Part shown: piece by piece, positions 1 through 5,037 of the stretch
How positions within the stretch are numbered: position 1 is the first letter of the stretch
Layout: each line of letters opens with the position of its first letter
Notes under the pieces: generated by a model
Told to the model about the DNA's origin: nothing
What the model saw: only the letters and a program-made list of their open reading frames with translations
The model's database searches: none
NCBI GenBank assembly: GCA_013817025.1
Contig: JACDDK010000020.1
Coordinates: 1-9,442, forward strand
DNA length: 9,442 nucleotides
Source of the DNA: Rubrobacter sp.
Lineage (GTDB): Bacteria > Actinomycetota > Rubrobacteria > Rubrobacterales > Rubrobacteraceae
Direction of reading: 5' to 3'
Translations under genes and position numbers: made by a program

Positions 1-1040
1 CCCCCGACGTTGTGATGGCTCTTTATCTTCGCCGCGTCGCGGGTGCCACTCTCGATGACGTCCGAGTACAACGTGCCTTGCACCAGGAAATTCGCATCCT
101 CGGCAAGCTTTCCGGCCTCCTCCTCGAAGGTGCGGATGAACTCCTCGCCGATGATCTTGCGCTTCGCCTCCGGGTCGGTGACGTTCGCCAGCTTGTCCAG
201 AAAACGCCCTGACGAATCCACGTGTACCAGCGGCACCTCGGAGTTCTCACCGAACGTCTCGACGACTTGCTCGGCCTCGTTCTGGCGCAAAAGGCCATGG
301 TCCACGAAGACGCAGGTTAGGTTCTCGCCGATGGCGCGGTGGACGAGCATGGCGGCGGTCGAGGAGTCCACGCCGCCGGAGAGGCCGCAGATCACCTTCG
401 CGTCGCCGACCTGCTCTCTTATCTTCTCGACCGAATCCGTGATGATGTTGACCGGGGTCCAGTCGGGCTTGCACTCGCACGCCTCGAACAGGAAGTTCTT
501 GAGGATCTCCATACCGTACTCGGTGTGCCGCACCTCCGGGTGAAACTGCACGCCGTAGCGCCCGCCGCGCAGGTCCGGGTTCTCGAAGGCTATGATCGGG
601 ACCGACGGGGTCTCCGCCGTGATCTCGAACCCTTCCGGCACGGCCAGCACCGCGTCGCCGTGGCTGGTCCAGGCTTTCTGCTCGTCCGGGGTGCCGGCGA
701 AGAGGCCGCTCTGGTCCTTCACGCGCAGGTCGGAGCGACCGTACTCCCGGATCTGGACGGACTCCACCCGCCCGCCCATGTCCAGCGCCATTAGCTGCAT
801 CCCGTAACAAATGCCGAGCATCGGCACGTCGAGGTCGAAGAGCGCCTCGTCCACCCGCGGCGAACCCTCGCCGTACACGCTGTTCGGACCACCCGAGAGG
901 ATGATGCCTTCCGGCTCGCGCCGCTTTATCTCCTGGATGGCCGTATCGAACGGGATCAACTCGCTAAAGACGCGCGCCTCGCGCACCCGCCGGGCGATGA
1001 GTTGAGCGTACTGTCCGCCGAAGTCGAGGACCAGGATCAC
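1..1040 (-). CDS. guaA: GMP synthase (glutamine-hydrolysing), 3' part missing
   Basis: GuaA converts XMP to GMP in the cytoplasm with ATP and glutamine, the last step of de novo GMP synthesis. I translated 346 residues; the C-terminal third (family length is about 510-525) lies beyond the left edge. The N-terminal class I amidotransferase domain shows the catalytic Cys78 in GICYG and the His167/Glu169 pair in FHPEV. The ATP-pyrophosphatase domain starts near residue 195 with the P-loop SGGVDSS at 221-227 and is cut just after the conserved KSHHNVG. The start is a GTG giving VILVLDFGGQ, the usual GuaA N-terminus. It lies 7 bases after the guaB3 stop and has no clear Shine-Dalgarno of its own, so translational coupling with guaB3 is likely. 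Identity is certain; only the exact start is slightly open. Confidence 0.97.
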   Translation of the reverse strand, partial: MILVLDFGGQYAQLIARRVREARVFSELIPFDTAIQEIKRREPEGIILSGGPNSVYGEGSPRVDEALFDLDVPMLGICYGMQLMALDMGGRVESVQIREYGRSDLRVKDQSGLFAGTPDEQKAWTSHGDAVLAVPEGFEITAETPSVPIIAFENPDLRGGRYGVQFHPEVRHTEYGMEILKNFLFEACECKPDWTPVNIITDSVEKIREQVGDAKVICGLSGGVDSSTAAMLVHRAIGENLTCVFVDHGLLRQNEAEQVVETFGENSEVPLVHVDSSGRFLDKLANVTDPEAKRKIIGEEFIRTFEEEAGKLAEDANFLVQGTLYSDVIESGTRDAAKIKSHHNVG

Positions 1041-1047
1041 GGTGCGG

Positions 1048-2208
1048 CTACTTACCCATCCCGACTCGTTGAGCCGTCTGCTCGGTCTTGCCCTCGGTCG
1101 CCAGAGACGGCGCGAACATGACTTCGGCCTTCTGAAACTCCTTGATGTTCTGGTAGCCGGTGGTGGACATGCTGGTCCGCAACGCGCCCATGAGGTTGAG
1201 CGTGCCGTCGTTCTCACGAGCCGGTCCCACCAATACTTCTTCCAGCGTGCCGGTTATGGTGGTCTTTATGCGGGTGCCGCGCGGAAGCGTTGGGTGGAAG
1301 GTCGCCATGCCCCAGGAGTAGCCGCGACCGGGGGCTTCCTCGGCTTTGGCGAAGGCGCTGCCGAGCATTACGGCGTCGGCGCCGCAGGTTATGGCTTTGG
1401 CGATCTCACCGCCGGTACGCATCCCGCCATCGCCGATGACGTTGACGTATTCGCCGGTCTCCATGTAGTGCCGCGTGCGGGCGGCCGCCGCGTCGCTTAT
1501 GGCCGTCGCCTGCGGCACGCCCACGCCGATAACGCCGCGCGTCGTGCAGATACGCCCCGGCCCCACGCCCACGAGCACGCCGACGGCGCCGGTACGCATG
1601 AGGTGGAGCGCCGTCGAGTAGCTCGCGCAGCCGCCCACCACGACCGGCACGTTCAGGGACGGGATGAACTCCATCAGGTTCAGAGGTTCGCTCGTCTTGG
1701 AGACGTGCTCCGCCGAGACGACCGTACCCTGGATCACGAGCACGTCCAGCCCGGCTTCGATGGCCGCGCCGTGGTACCGCTGCACGCGCTGGGGCGTGAG
1801 GGACGCGGCGGCGATGACGCCCTTGTCCTTGATCTCCTGCACCCGCCGGAAGACCAACTCGTCCTTGATCGGCTCGGCGTAGATATCCTGCATCATGCGC
1901 GTGGCCTTGTGTTCGGGCAGGCTGGCTATTTCCTCGAAGATCGGGGCCGGGTCTTCGTAGCGCGTCTGCAACCCTTCGAGGTTGAGCACCGCGAGCCCGC
2001 CCAGGTTCCCGATAATGCCCGCCGTCGTCGGGTCCACCGCCGAGTCCAACGCACTCGCCAGACACGGCAAGTCCAGTTGCAAATCCCCCAGCCGCCAGGA
2101 GATGTCCACATCCTCGGGGTCACGGGTCCGGCGGCTTGGGACTATGGCGATCTCATCCAGCCCGTAGGCCCGGCGAGCGGTTTTACCTTTCCCGATTTCT
2201 ATATCCAT
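1048..2208 (-). CDS. guaB3: GuaB3-type IMP dehydrogenase family protein
   Basis: A 386-residue IMPDH/GMPR-family TIM barrel. The catalytic loop GVGPGRICTTR is at 214-224, with Cys221 as the nucleophile that attacks C2 of the purine. The phosphate-binding GDGGMRTGG is at 259-267. The N-terminal arrangement (MDIEIGKGKTARRAYGLDEI) and the absence of the CBS pair normally inserted in canonical GuaB (about 490 residues) mark the GuaB3 subfamily, common in actinobacteria and cyanobacteria. A cyanobacterial GuaB3 is reported to be an IMP dehydrogenase; the actinobacterial role is less clear. Position directly upstream of guaA suggests it supplies XMP. I chose the ATG at 2208: it follows AAAAGGAG (2227-2220) with an 11-nt spacer and gives the family N-terminus. 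A longer in-frame reading from 2268 would start inside a hairpin. GMP reductase activity is the alternative. Confidence 0.9.
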   Translation of the reverse strand: MDIEIGKGKTARRAYGLDEIAIVPSRRTRDPEDVDISWRLGDLQLDLPCLASALDSAVDPTTAGIIGNLGGLAVLNLEGLQTRYEDPAPIFEEIASLPEHKATRMMQDIYAEPIKDELVFRRVQEIKDKGVIAAASLTPQRVQRYHGAAIEAGLDVLVIQGTVVSAEHVSKTSEPLNLMEFIPSLNVPVVVGGCASYSTALHLMRTGAVGVLVGVGPGRICTTRGVIGVGVPQATAISDAAAARTRHYMETGEYVNVIGDGGMRTGGEIAKAITCGADAVMLGSAFAKAEEAPGRGYSWGMATFHPTLPRGTRIKTTITGTLEEVLVGPARENDGTLNLMGALRTSMSTTGYQNIKEFQKAEVMFAPSLATEGKTEQTAQRVGMGK

Positions 2209-2219
2209 GTGTTGGCGAA

Positions 2220-2296
2220 CTCCTTTTCCGGTGTCTACCGGGGACGGGTGTACCGGCGGGTACAGCAAAGCCCACGGAGAGCACCCCCGTGGGCTT
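2220..2296 (-). promoter_or_regulatory. Structured 5' leader of guaB3 with three consecutive hairpins
   Basis: On the minus strand, between the predicted transcription start and the guaB3 ATG, there are three perfect inverted repeats in a row. The first is a 10-bp stem AAGCCCACGG/CCGTGGGCTT with a 9-nt loop (2296-2268), followed by TGCTGT. The second is GTACC-CGCC-GGTAC (2263-2250). The third is CCGGT-AGAC-ACCGG (2241-2228). The last ends one base before the AAAAGGAG ribosome-binding site (2227-2220). No plus-strand gene ends here, so the strong hairpin is not explained as a neighbour's terminator. It may be an attenuator, a protein-binding leader or a riboswitch-like element; I recognise no known riboswitch class. 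Confidence 0.55.
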
Positions 2297-2336
2297 CGAC
2301 AATTTCGTTCTCGACTAACCGCTGCAAATTACGGCT

Positions 2337-2366
2337 ATGCTACACCCCACCCGCCCGAAAGGTCAA
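2337..2366 (-). promoter_or_regulatory. Predicted housekeeping promoter of guaB3-guaA
   Basis: TTGACC at 2366-2361 is followed by an 18-base spacer and TAGCAT at 2342-2337, close to the TTGACA/TANNNT sigma-70-type consensus. Transcription would begin near 2330 and give a leader of about 120 nt before the guaB3 ATG. The predicted small-gene terminator lies immediately upstream, consistent with a new transcription unit starting here. Confidence 0.6.
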
Positions 2367-2390
2367 GGCGTCGTCGTCGAAACACCCGGC

Positions 2391-2428
2391 GCAAAACGAG
2401 AGCCCGCAGGCACTTCCCCACAGGCTCT
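2391..2428 (-). terminator. Predicted rho-independent terminator of the small membrane protein cluster
   Basis: The minus strand folds AGAGCCTG (2428-2421) against CGGGCTCT (2406-2399), 8 bp with one G-U pair and a 14-nt loop, followed by CGTTTTGC. It lies about 80 bases past the last small gene and just before the guaB3 promoter. The loop is long and the T-run short, so strength is uncertain. Confidence 0.5.
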
Positions 2429-2483
2429 GACATTGTCTTCCGCCGACCGAAGCGACTGGAGCATCTTCCCAGACCGCCGGATC

Positions 2484-2511
2484 GCGGCTCCCAAGCCGCT
2501 AGATCGATCTA
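2484..2511 (-). other. Hairpin plus 12-bp palindrome at the end of the small gene
   Basis: A perfect palindrome TAGATCGATCTA (2500-2511) covers the stop codon of the last small gene. A perfect hairpin GCGGCT-CCCA-AGCCGC (2484-2499) follows directly. There is no T-run, so it is more likely an mRNA 3'-end structure or part of a two-hairpin end with the terminator at 2391-2428 than a stand-alone terminator. Confidence 0.4.
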
Positions 2512-2595
2512 AACGATGCCGAGTAGCTTCAAGATCACGACCACCAAAATGATGACCACGATCAAGCCAACTATCCCTCCGACTCCACCTCTCAT
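2509..2595 (-). CDS. Tiny single-helix membrane protein, 28 residues
   Basis: This reads MRGGVGGIVG, then an unbroken hydrophobic stretch rich in Ile, Val and Leu (about residues 8-22), then KLLGIV. It would be a single transmembrane helix with a short N-terminus carrying one Arg and one Lys near the end. The ATG at 2595 sits 6 bases after GGAGG; another ATG two codons upstream (2601) overlaps that ribosome-binding site, so the second ATG is preferred. It is clearly related to the next gene upstream: both start MRGG and share the VVIIL core, with a four-residue length difference. I do not recognise a named family. KdpF-like subunits and type I toxins have similar size and hydrophobicity, but no kdp gene or antisense RNA is visible. 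A good ribosome-binding site and paralogy argue that it is real. Confidence 0.65.
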   Translation of the reverse strand: MRGGVGGIVGLIVVIILVVVILKLLGIV

Positions 2596-2642
2596 GCCCA
2601 TCCTCCCTTATCTAGAGATTGGAACCGCGCCGCGTGGCTCTA

Positions 2643-2723
2643 TTAGAGGAGCCGCGAAAGCAGCAGTATCGCTACGATGACCAGAATGATGACCACCAGG
2701 ATCGGAATTAGTCCGCCTCTCAT
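2643..2723 (-). CDS. Tiny single-helix membrane protein, 26 residues (paralogue of the 28-residue neighbour)
   Basis: The product begins MRGGLIPILVVIIL, is hydrophobic to about residue 22, and ends SRLL before TAA. It should span the membrane once. The ATG at 2723 follows an excellent purine-rich GGAGGAGGTGA Shine-Dalgarno about 5-7 bases away, the strongest of the three small genes. The DNA still aligns with the 28-residue gene downstream around the shared VVIIL codons, so the pair probably arose by tandem duplication. It lies 33 bases after the 36-residue gene and 47 bases before the 28-residue gene, all on the minus strand, suggesting one transcript. Function is unknown. Confidence 0.68.
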   Translation of the reverse strand: MRGGLIPILVVIILVIVAILLLSRLL

Positions 2724-2756
2724 GCCCTCACCTCCTCCCGAAGTTGCGTTTACGAC

Positions 2757-2867
2757 CTAACCTTGACCGAGCAAAAGCGGCAACAAGAGCACTAGAAGAA
2801 GCCCTACCGCCAGAACTACGATCAATACACCGAGCTGTCTGCCTATTCTCCCTCTCCTCTCCCTCAC
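2757..2867 (-). CDS. Small membrane protein, about 36 residues, start uncertain
   Basis: The product starts with an Arg-rich stretch (VRERRGRIGRQ), continues with about 20 consecutive hydrophobic residues (roughly 12-33, mostly Leu and Val), and ends GQG. This is a typical N-in single-span topology. I give the GTG at 2867 because it keeps just the basic segment and helix. No Shine-Dalgarno precedes it. Two other in-frame starts exist: a TTG at 2891 behind AAGGG, giving 44 residues, and an ATG at 2951 inside the groEL 3' hairpins, which is unlikely. A TATATT box at 2895-2890 could be a -10 element for this cluster, but no good -35 is seen. It is less similar to the two MRGG proteins than they are to each other. 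Confidence 0.5.
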   Translation of the reverse strand: MRERRGRIGRQLGVLIVVLAVGLLLVLLLPLLLGQG

Positions 2868-2912
2868 GCCGTGTTCGCCAAGCGTAAGCAATATACCCTT
2901 TTTTACGAGCGG

Positions 2913-2949
2913 AAAACAGAAGGGCGACGCCCTGTAGAGGACGCCGCCC
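2913..2949 (-). terminator. Rho-independent terminator of groEL
   Basis: The minus strand pairs GGGCGGCGTCC (2949-2939) with GGGCGTCGCCC (2932-2922) over 11 bp, two of them G-U, with a TCTACA loop. It is followed by TTCTGTTTT (2921-2913). It lies about 25 bases past the groEL stop. The compact stem and T-rich tail make this the clearest terminator in the window. Confidence 0.8.
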
Positions 2950-2952
2950 ATG

Positions 2953-2973
2953 AAAGCTCTACTTGAGAGCTTT
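2953..2973 (-). terminator. First hairpin after groEL (possibly bidirectional)
   Basis: AAAGCTCT and AGAGCTTT form a perfect 8-bp stem with a 5-nt loop, touching the groEL TAA stop. On the minus strand only three T follow, so it probably assists the main terminator just beyond or protects the mRNA end. On the plus strand the same stem is followed by TTTTT, although no plus-strand gene ends here. Confidence 0.5.
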
Positions 2974-4599
2974 TTACATCATGCCGCCCATGCCGCCGCC
3001 GCCCGGCATCGCGGGCATATCGTCCTCGGGCTCGGCCACCACTACCTCGGTGGTTACGATGAGGCTGCCGATGGACGCCGCGTTCTGAAGCGCCGAACGG
3101 GTGACCATCGCCGGGTCGACGACGCCAGCCTTCACGAGGTCCTCGTACTCGCCGGTGAGGGCGTTGAAACCGAAGTTGCCCTTACCCGAGCGGACCTTAT
3201 CCACGACGATGGAGCCGTCGGCCCCGGCGTTCGAGGAGATCTGACGGATCGGCTCTTCGAGCGCCCGGTGAATGATGCGGGCACCGGTCCTCTCGTCACC
3301 GTCGAGCGAATCGAGCATGTCGGAGACTGCGGTCTGCGCCTTGAGTAGCGCCACACCACCGCCCGGCACGATGCCCTCTTCGAGAGCGGCGCGGGTCGCG
3401 GAGAGAGCGTCTTCGACGCGGTGCTTCTTCTCCTTGAGCTCCGTCTCGGTGGCGGCACCCACCTTGATGAGGGCCACGCCGCCGGCCAGCTTAGCGAGCC
3501 GCTCCTGCAACTTCTCGCGGTCGAAGTCCGAGTCGGTGTTCTCGATCTCGCCCTTGATCTGGTTGATGCGGCCCTTGATGGCGTCCGCGTCGCCCGCGCC
3601 GTCGACGATGGTGGTGTTGTCCTTCGTGATGACGACCCTGCGGGCGCGACCGAGCTGGTTGATCTGGGTGTTCTCCAGCTTCAGACCCAACTCCTCGGTG
3701 ATAACTTCGCCGCCGGTCAGGATGGCGATGTCCTCCATCATCCTCTTGCGGCGATCACCGAAGCCCGGTGCCTTGACGGCGGCGGCGGTGAACGTACCGC
3801 GCAGCTTGTTCACGATCAGGGTGGCGAGCGCCTCGCCCTCGACGTCCTCCGAGAGGATCAAAAGCGGCTTGCTCGACTGCATCACGGCGTTCAGCACCGG
3901 CAGCACGTCCTGGACGTTGCCGATCTTCTGGTTGGCGATGAGGATGTACGGGTCGTCCATCACCGCTTCCATGCGCTCCTGGTCCGTGACGAAGTACGGC
4001 GAGAGATAGCCCTTGTCGAACTGCATGCCCTCGGTGAACTCGAGGTCCATGCCGAAGGTGTTGGACTCCTCGACGTTTACGACGCCGTCCTTGCCGACCT
4101 TGTCGATAGCCTCGGCGATGACGTTGCCGATCTCCTCGGAACGAGCGGAGATAGCGCCCACGCGGGAGATCTCATCCTTCTCCGAAATATCCGTGGCCTG
4201 GCTCTGGATGGCCTCGACCACCGCCGTAACGGCCTTGTCGATGCCGGCCCGCAGGATGACCGGGTTGGCCCCCGCCGCCACGTTCTTCAGACCCTGACGC
4301 ACGATGATCTGAGCGAGCACCGTCGCCGTCGTCGTGCCGTCGCCCGCCACGTCGTTGGTCTTGGTCGCTACTTCCTTGACTAGCTGAGCGCCCTGATTCT
4401 CGAAGATGTCCTCTAGCTCGATCTCGCGAGCAATCGTCACACCGTCGTTGGTAATCGTCGGCGAACCGAATTTCCGGTCCAGCACAACGTACTGACCCTT
4501 CGGCCCCAACGTCACCTTGACCGCCTCGGCGAGCTTGTTTACCCCCGCCTCCAGCGCCTGGCGGGCGTCGGTATCGAACTTCAACTCTTTGTGAGCCAC
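2974..4599 (-). CDS. groEL: 60-kDa chaperonin GroEL
   Basis: A full-length 541-residue group I chaperonin subunit that forms the double-ring ATP-driven protein-folding chamber in the cytoplasm, with GroES as lid. The equatorial ATP-binding motifs are intact: LGPKG (31-35), GDGTTTATVL (86-95, with the Asp87 equivalent) and VEDALSATRA with catalytic Asp397, followed by VPGGGVALL. The C-terminus is the usual flexible Gly-Met tail (GGGGMGGMM), not the His-rich tail of actinobacterial GroEL1. The start is GTG (V/MAHKELKFDT), 6 bases after a strong AAAGGAGG (4613-4606). A CIRCE operator in the leader predicts HrcA repression and heat induction. No groES lies upstream, so it is transcribed alone and the co-chaperonin must come from elsewhere in the genome. 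Confidence 0.98.
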   Translation of the reverse strand: MAHKELKFDTDARQALEAGVNKLAEAVKVTLGPKGQYVVLDRKFGSPTITNDGVTIAREIELEDIFENQGAQLVKEVATKTNDVAGDGTTTATVLAQIIVRQGLKNVAAGANPVILRAGIDKAVTAVVEAIQSQATDISEKDEISRVGAISARSEEIGNVIAEAIDKVGKDGVVNVEESNTFGMDLEFTEGMQFDKGYLSPYFVTDQERMEAVMDDPYILIANQKIGNVQDVLPVLNAVMQSSKPLLILSEDVEGEALATLIVNKLRGTFTAAAVKAPGFGDRRKRMMEDIAILTGGEVITEELGLKLENTQINQLGRARRVVITKDNTTIVDGAGDADAIKGRINQIKGEIENTDSDFDREKLQERLAKLAGGVALIKVGAATETELKEKKHRVEDALSATRAALEEGIVPGGGVALLKAQTAVSDMLDSLDGDERTGARIIHRALEEPIRQISSNAGADGSIVVDKVRSGKGNFGFNALTGEYEDLVKAGVVDPAMVTRSALQNAASIGSLIVTTEVVVAEPEDDMPAMPGGGGMGGMM

Positions 4600-4645
4600 C
4601 GCGAACCTCCTTTGTTAAACTACAGAAACCGTACCCTTACAGGGC

Positions 4646-4672
4646 TCGGCACTCTCAACGCGAGAGTGCCAA
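4646..4672 (-). promoter_or_regulatory. CIRCE operator (HrcA binding site) of groEL
   Basis: Read on the minus strand this is TTGGCACTC, 9 bases, GAGTGCCGA. It matches the CIRCE consensus TTAGCACTC-N9-GAGTGCTAA at the core GCACTC/GAGTGC, with symmetric A-to-G and T-to-C changes outside it. It begins one base after the predicted groEL start point, the usual place for HrcA to block transcription. It also abuts the -35 region of the divergent zinc-ribbon gene. Confidence 0.93.
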
Positions 4673-4679
4673 CGTGCGG

Positions 4680-4708
4680 AGTATATTTCCGAAGCGGCTA
4701 CAATACAA
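4680..4708 (-). promoter_or_regulatory. groEL promoter
   Basis: TTGTAT (4708-4703), a 17-base spacer, then TATACT (4685-4680): a good vegetative-type promoter. The predicted start is near 4673, one base before CIRCE. The -35 hexamer overlaps the -10 hexamer of the divergent zinc-ribbon promoter. Confidence 0.8.
4699..4704 (+). promoter_or_regulatory. -10 box of the zinc-ribbon gene, predicted leaderless
   Basis: TACAAT ends 7 bases before the ATG at 4712. Transcription would therefore start at or within a base of the ATG, the TANNNT-N7-RTG layout typical of actinobacterial leaderless genes. No Shine-Dalgarno is seen and no clear -35. Confidence 0.55.
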
Positions 4709-4711
4709 GCC

Positions 4712-4954
4712 ATGAGCGTATTCCGTCCCCGCCTACCCGGCACGAACCGCATCCCCAAAGAGCTAGGCCGCGAGGAGCGGCGCTGCGAGCGGTGCGGCGA
4801 GCAGACGACACACATCCTCTACGAAGTTCCAAAAAAAGTAATGCTGTTCTACGTCCGGGAGCACGGCGAGAACTTGCAGGCGACATGTCTGGAATGCGCC
4901 CGAAGCACGGTACTCGTCGGAGAAGATCGCGAGAAGACGCTAGGCTCGTTGTAG
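4712..4954 (+). CDS. Small zinc-ribbon protein, 80 residues
   Basis: A soluble, charged protein with two CxxC knuckles, Cys25/Cys28 (RRCERCGE) and Cys59/Cys62 (TCLECARS). They are separated by about 30 residues that look like a beta-rich hairpin (THILYEVPKKVMLFYV). This is the layout of a four-cysteine zinc ribbon, which usually binds DNA, RNA or protein. No enzymatic domain is present. It is transcribed away from groEL, and its promoter overlaps the groEL promoter next to the CIRCE site, so the two genes may be co-regulated or compete for polymerase. It appears leaderless. The coding pattern, conserved Cys pairs and promoter support a real gene. I do not recognise a specific family, and a heat-shock link is only inferred from position. 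Confidence 0.8.
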   Translation: MSVFRPRLPGTNRIPKELGREERRCERCGEQTTHILYEVPKKVMLFYVREHGENLQATCLECARSTVLVGEDREKTLGSL

Positions 4955-4956
4955 AG

Positions 4957-5009
4957 AGGCTTCAGGTAACAGGCTTCAGGCTTTGGTTGTCGGGCTTTGA
5001 GGCCAGGTT
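4957..5009. repeat. Degenerate short direct repeats after the zinc-ribbon gene
   Basis: AGGCTTCAGG occurs at 4957-4966 and 4971-4980, followed by decayed variants (CTTTGGTTG, GGGCTTTGAGGCCAGG). Similar G/T-rich wording (GGTCTCGGGTTTCAGGTTGG) appears at 8178-8197. It may be a decayed minisatellite or dispersed intergenic repeat. No coding potential was seen. Confidence 0.35.
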
Positions 5010-5037
5010 GTAGGCCGGTTGTTTAGGGTCGGCCTAC
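5010..5037. terminator. Hairpin between convergent genes
   Basis: A perfect 8-bp stem GTAGGCCG/CGGCCTAC with a 12-nt loop spans the stop of the M23 gene (TAG at 5036-5034) and lies 55 bases after the zinc-ribbon stop. Its place between converging genes suggests a shared terminator, but no T-run follows on either strand. Confidence 0.4.

Noticed and set aside
2209..2268. N-terminal extension of GuaB3 from an ATG at 2268
   Set aside because: The extension (MLYPPVHPSP...) starts inside the strong leader hairpin, lacks a ribbon of homology to the family, and bypasses the AAAAGGAG site that serves the ATG at 2208.
1042..2430. Long plus-strand open frame (462 codons) antisense to guaB3
   Set aside because: It is the mirror of a well-conserved IMPDH gene. 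Its translation is Arg/His/Gly-rich with no domain, a normal by-product of GC-rich codon bias.
2868..2951. ATG at 2951 as the start of the third small membrane protein
   Set aside because: It lies in the groEL terminator region and would add a non-family segment. A start at 2867 or 2891 fits better.
3421..4383. Long plus-strand open frame antisense to groEL
   Set aside because: The groEL frame is complete and unmistakable. The antisense product is Leu/Asp/Val-rich without family features or a start signal.
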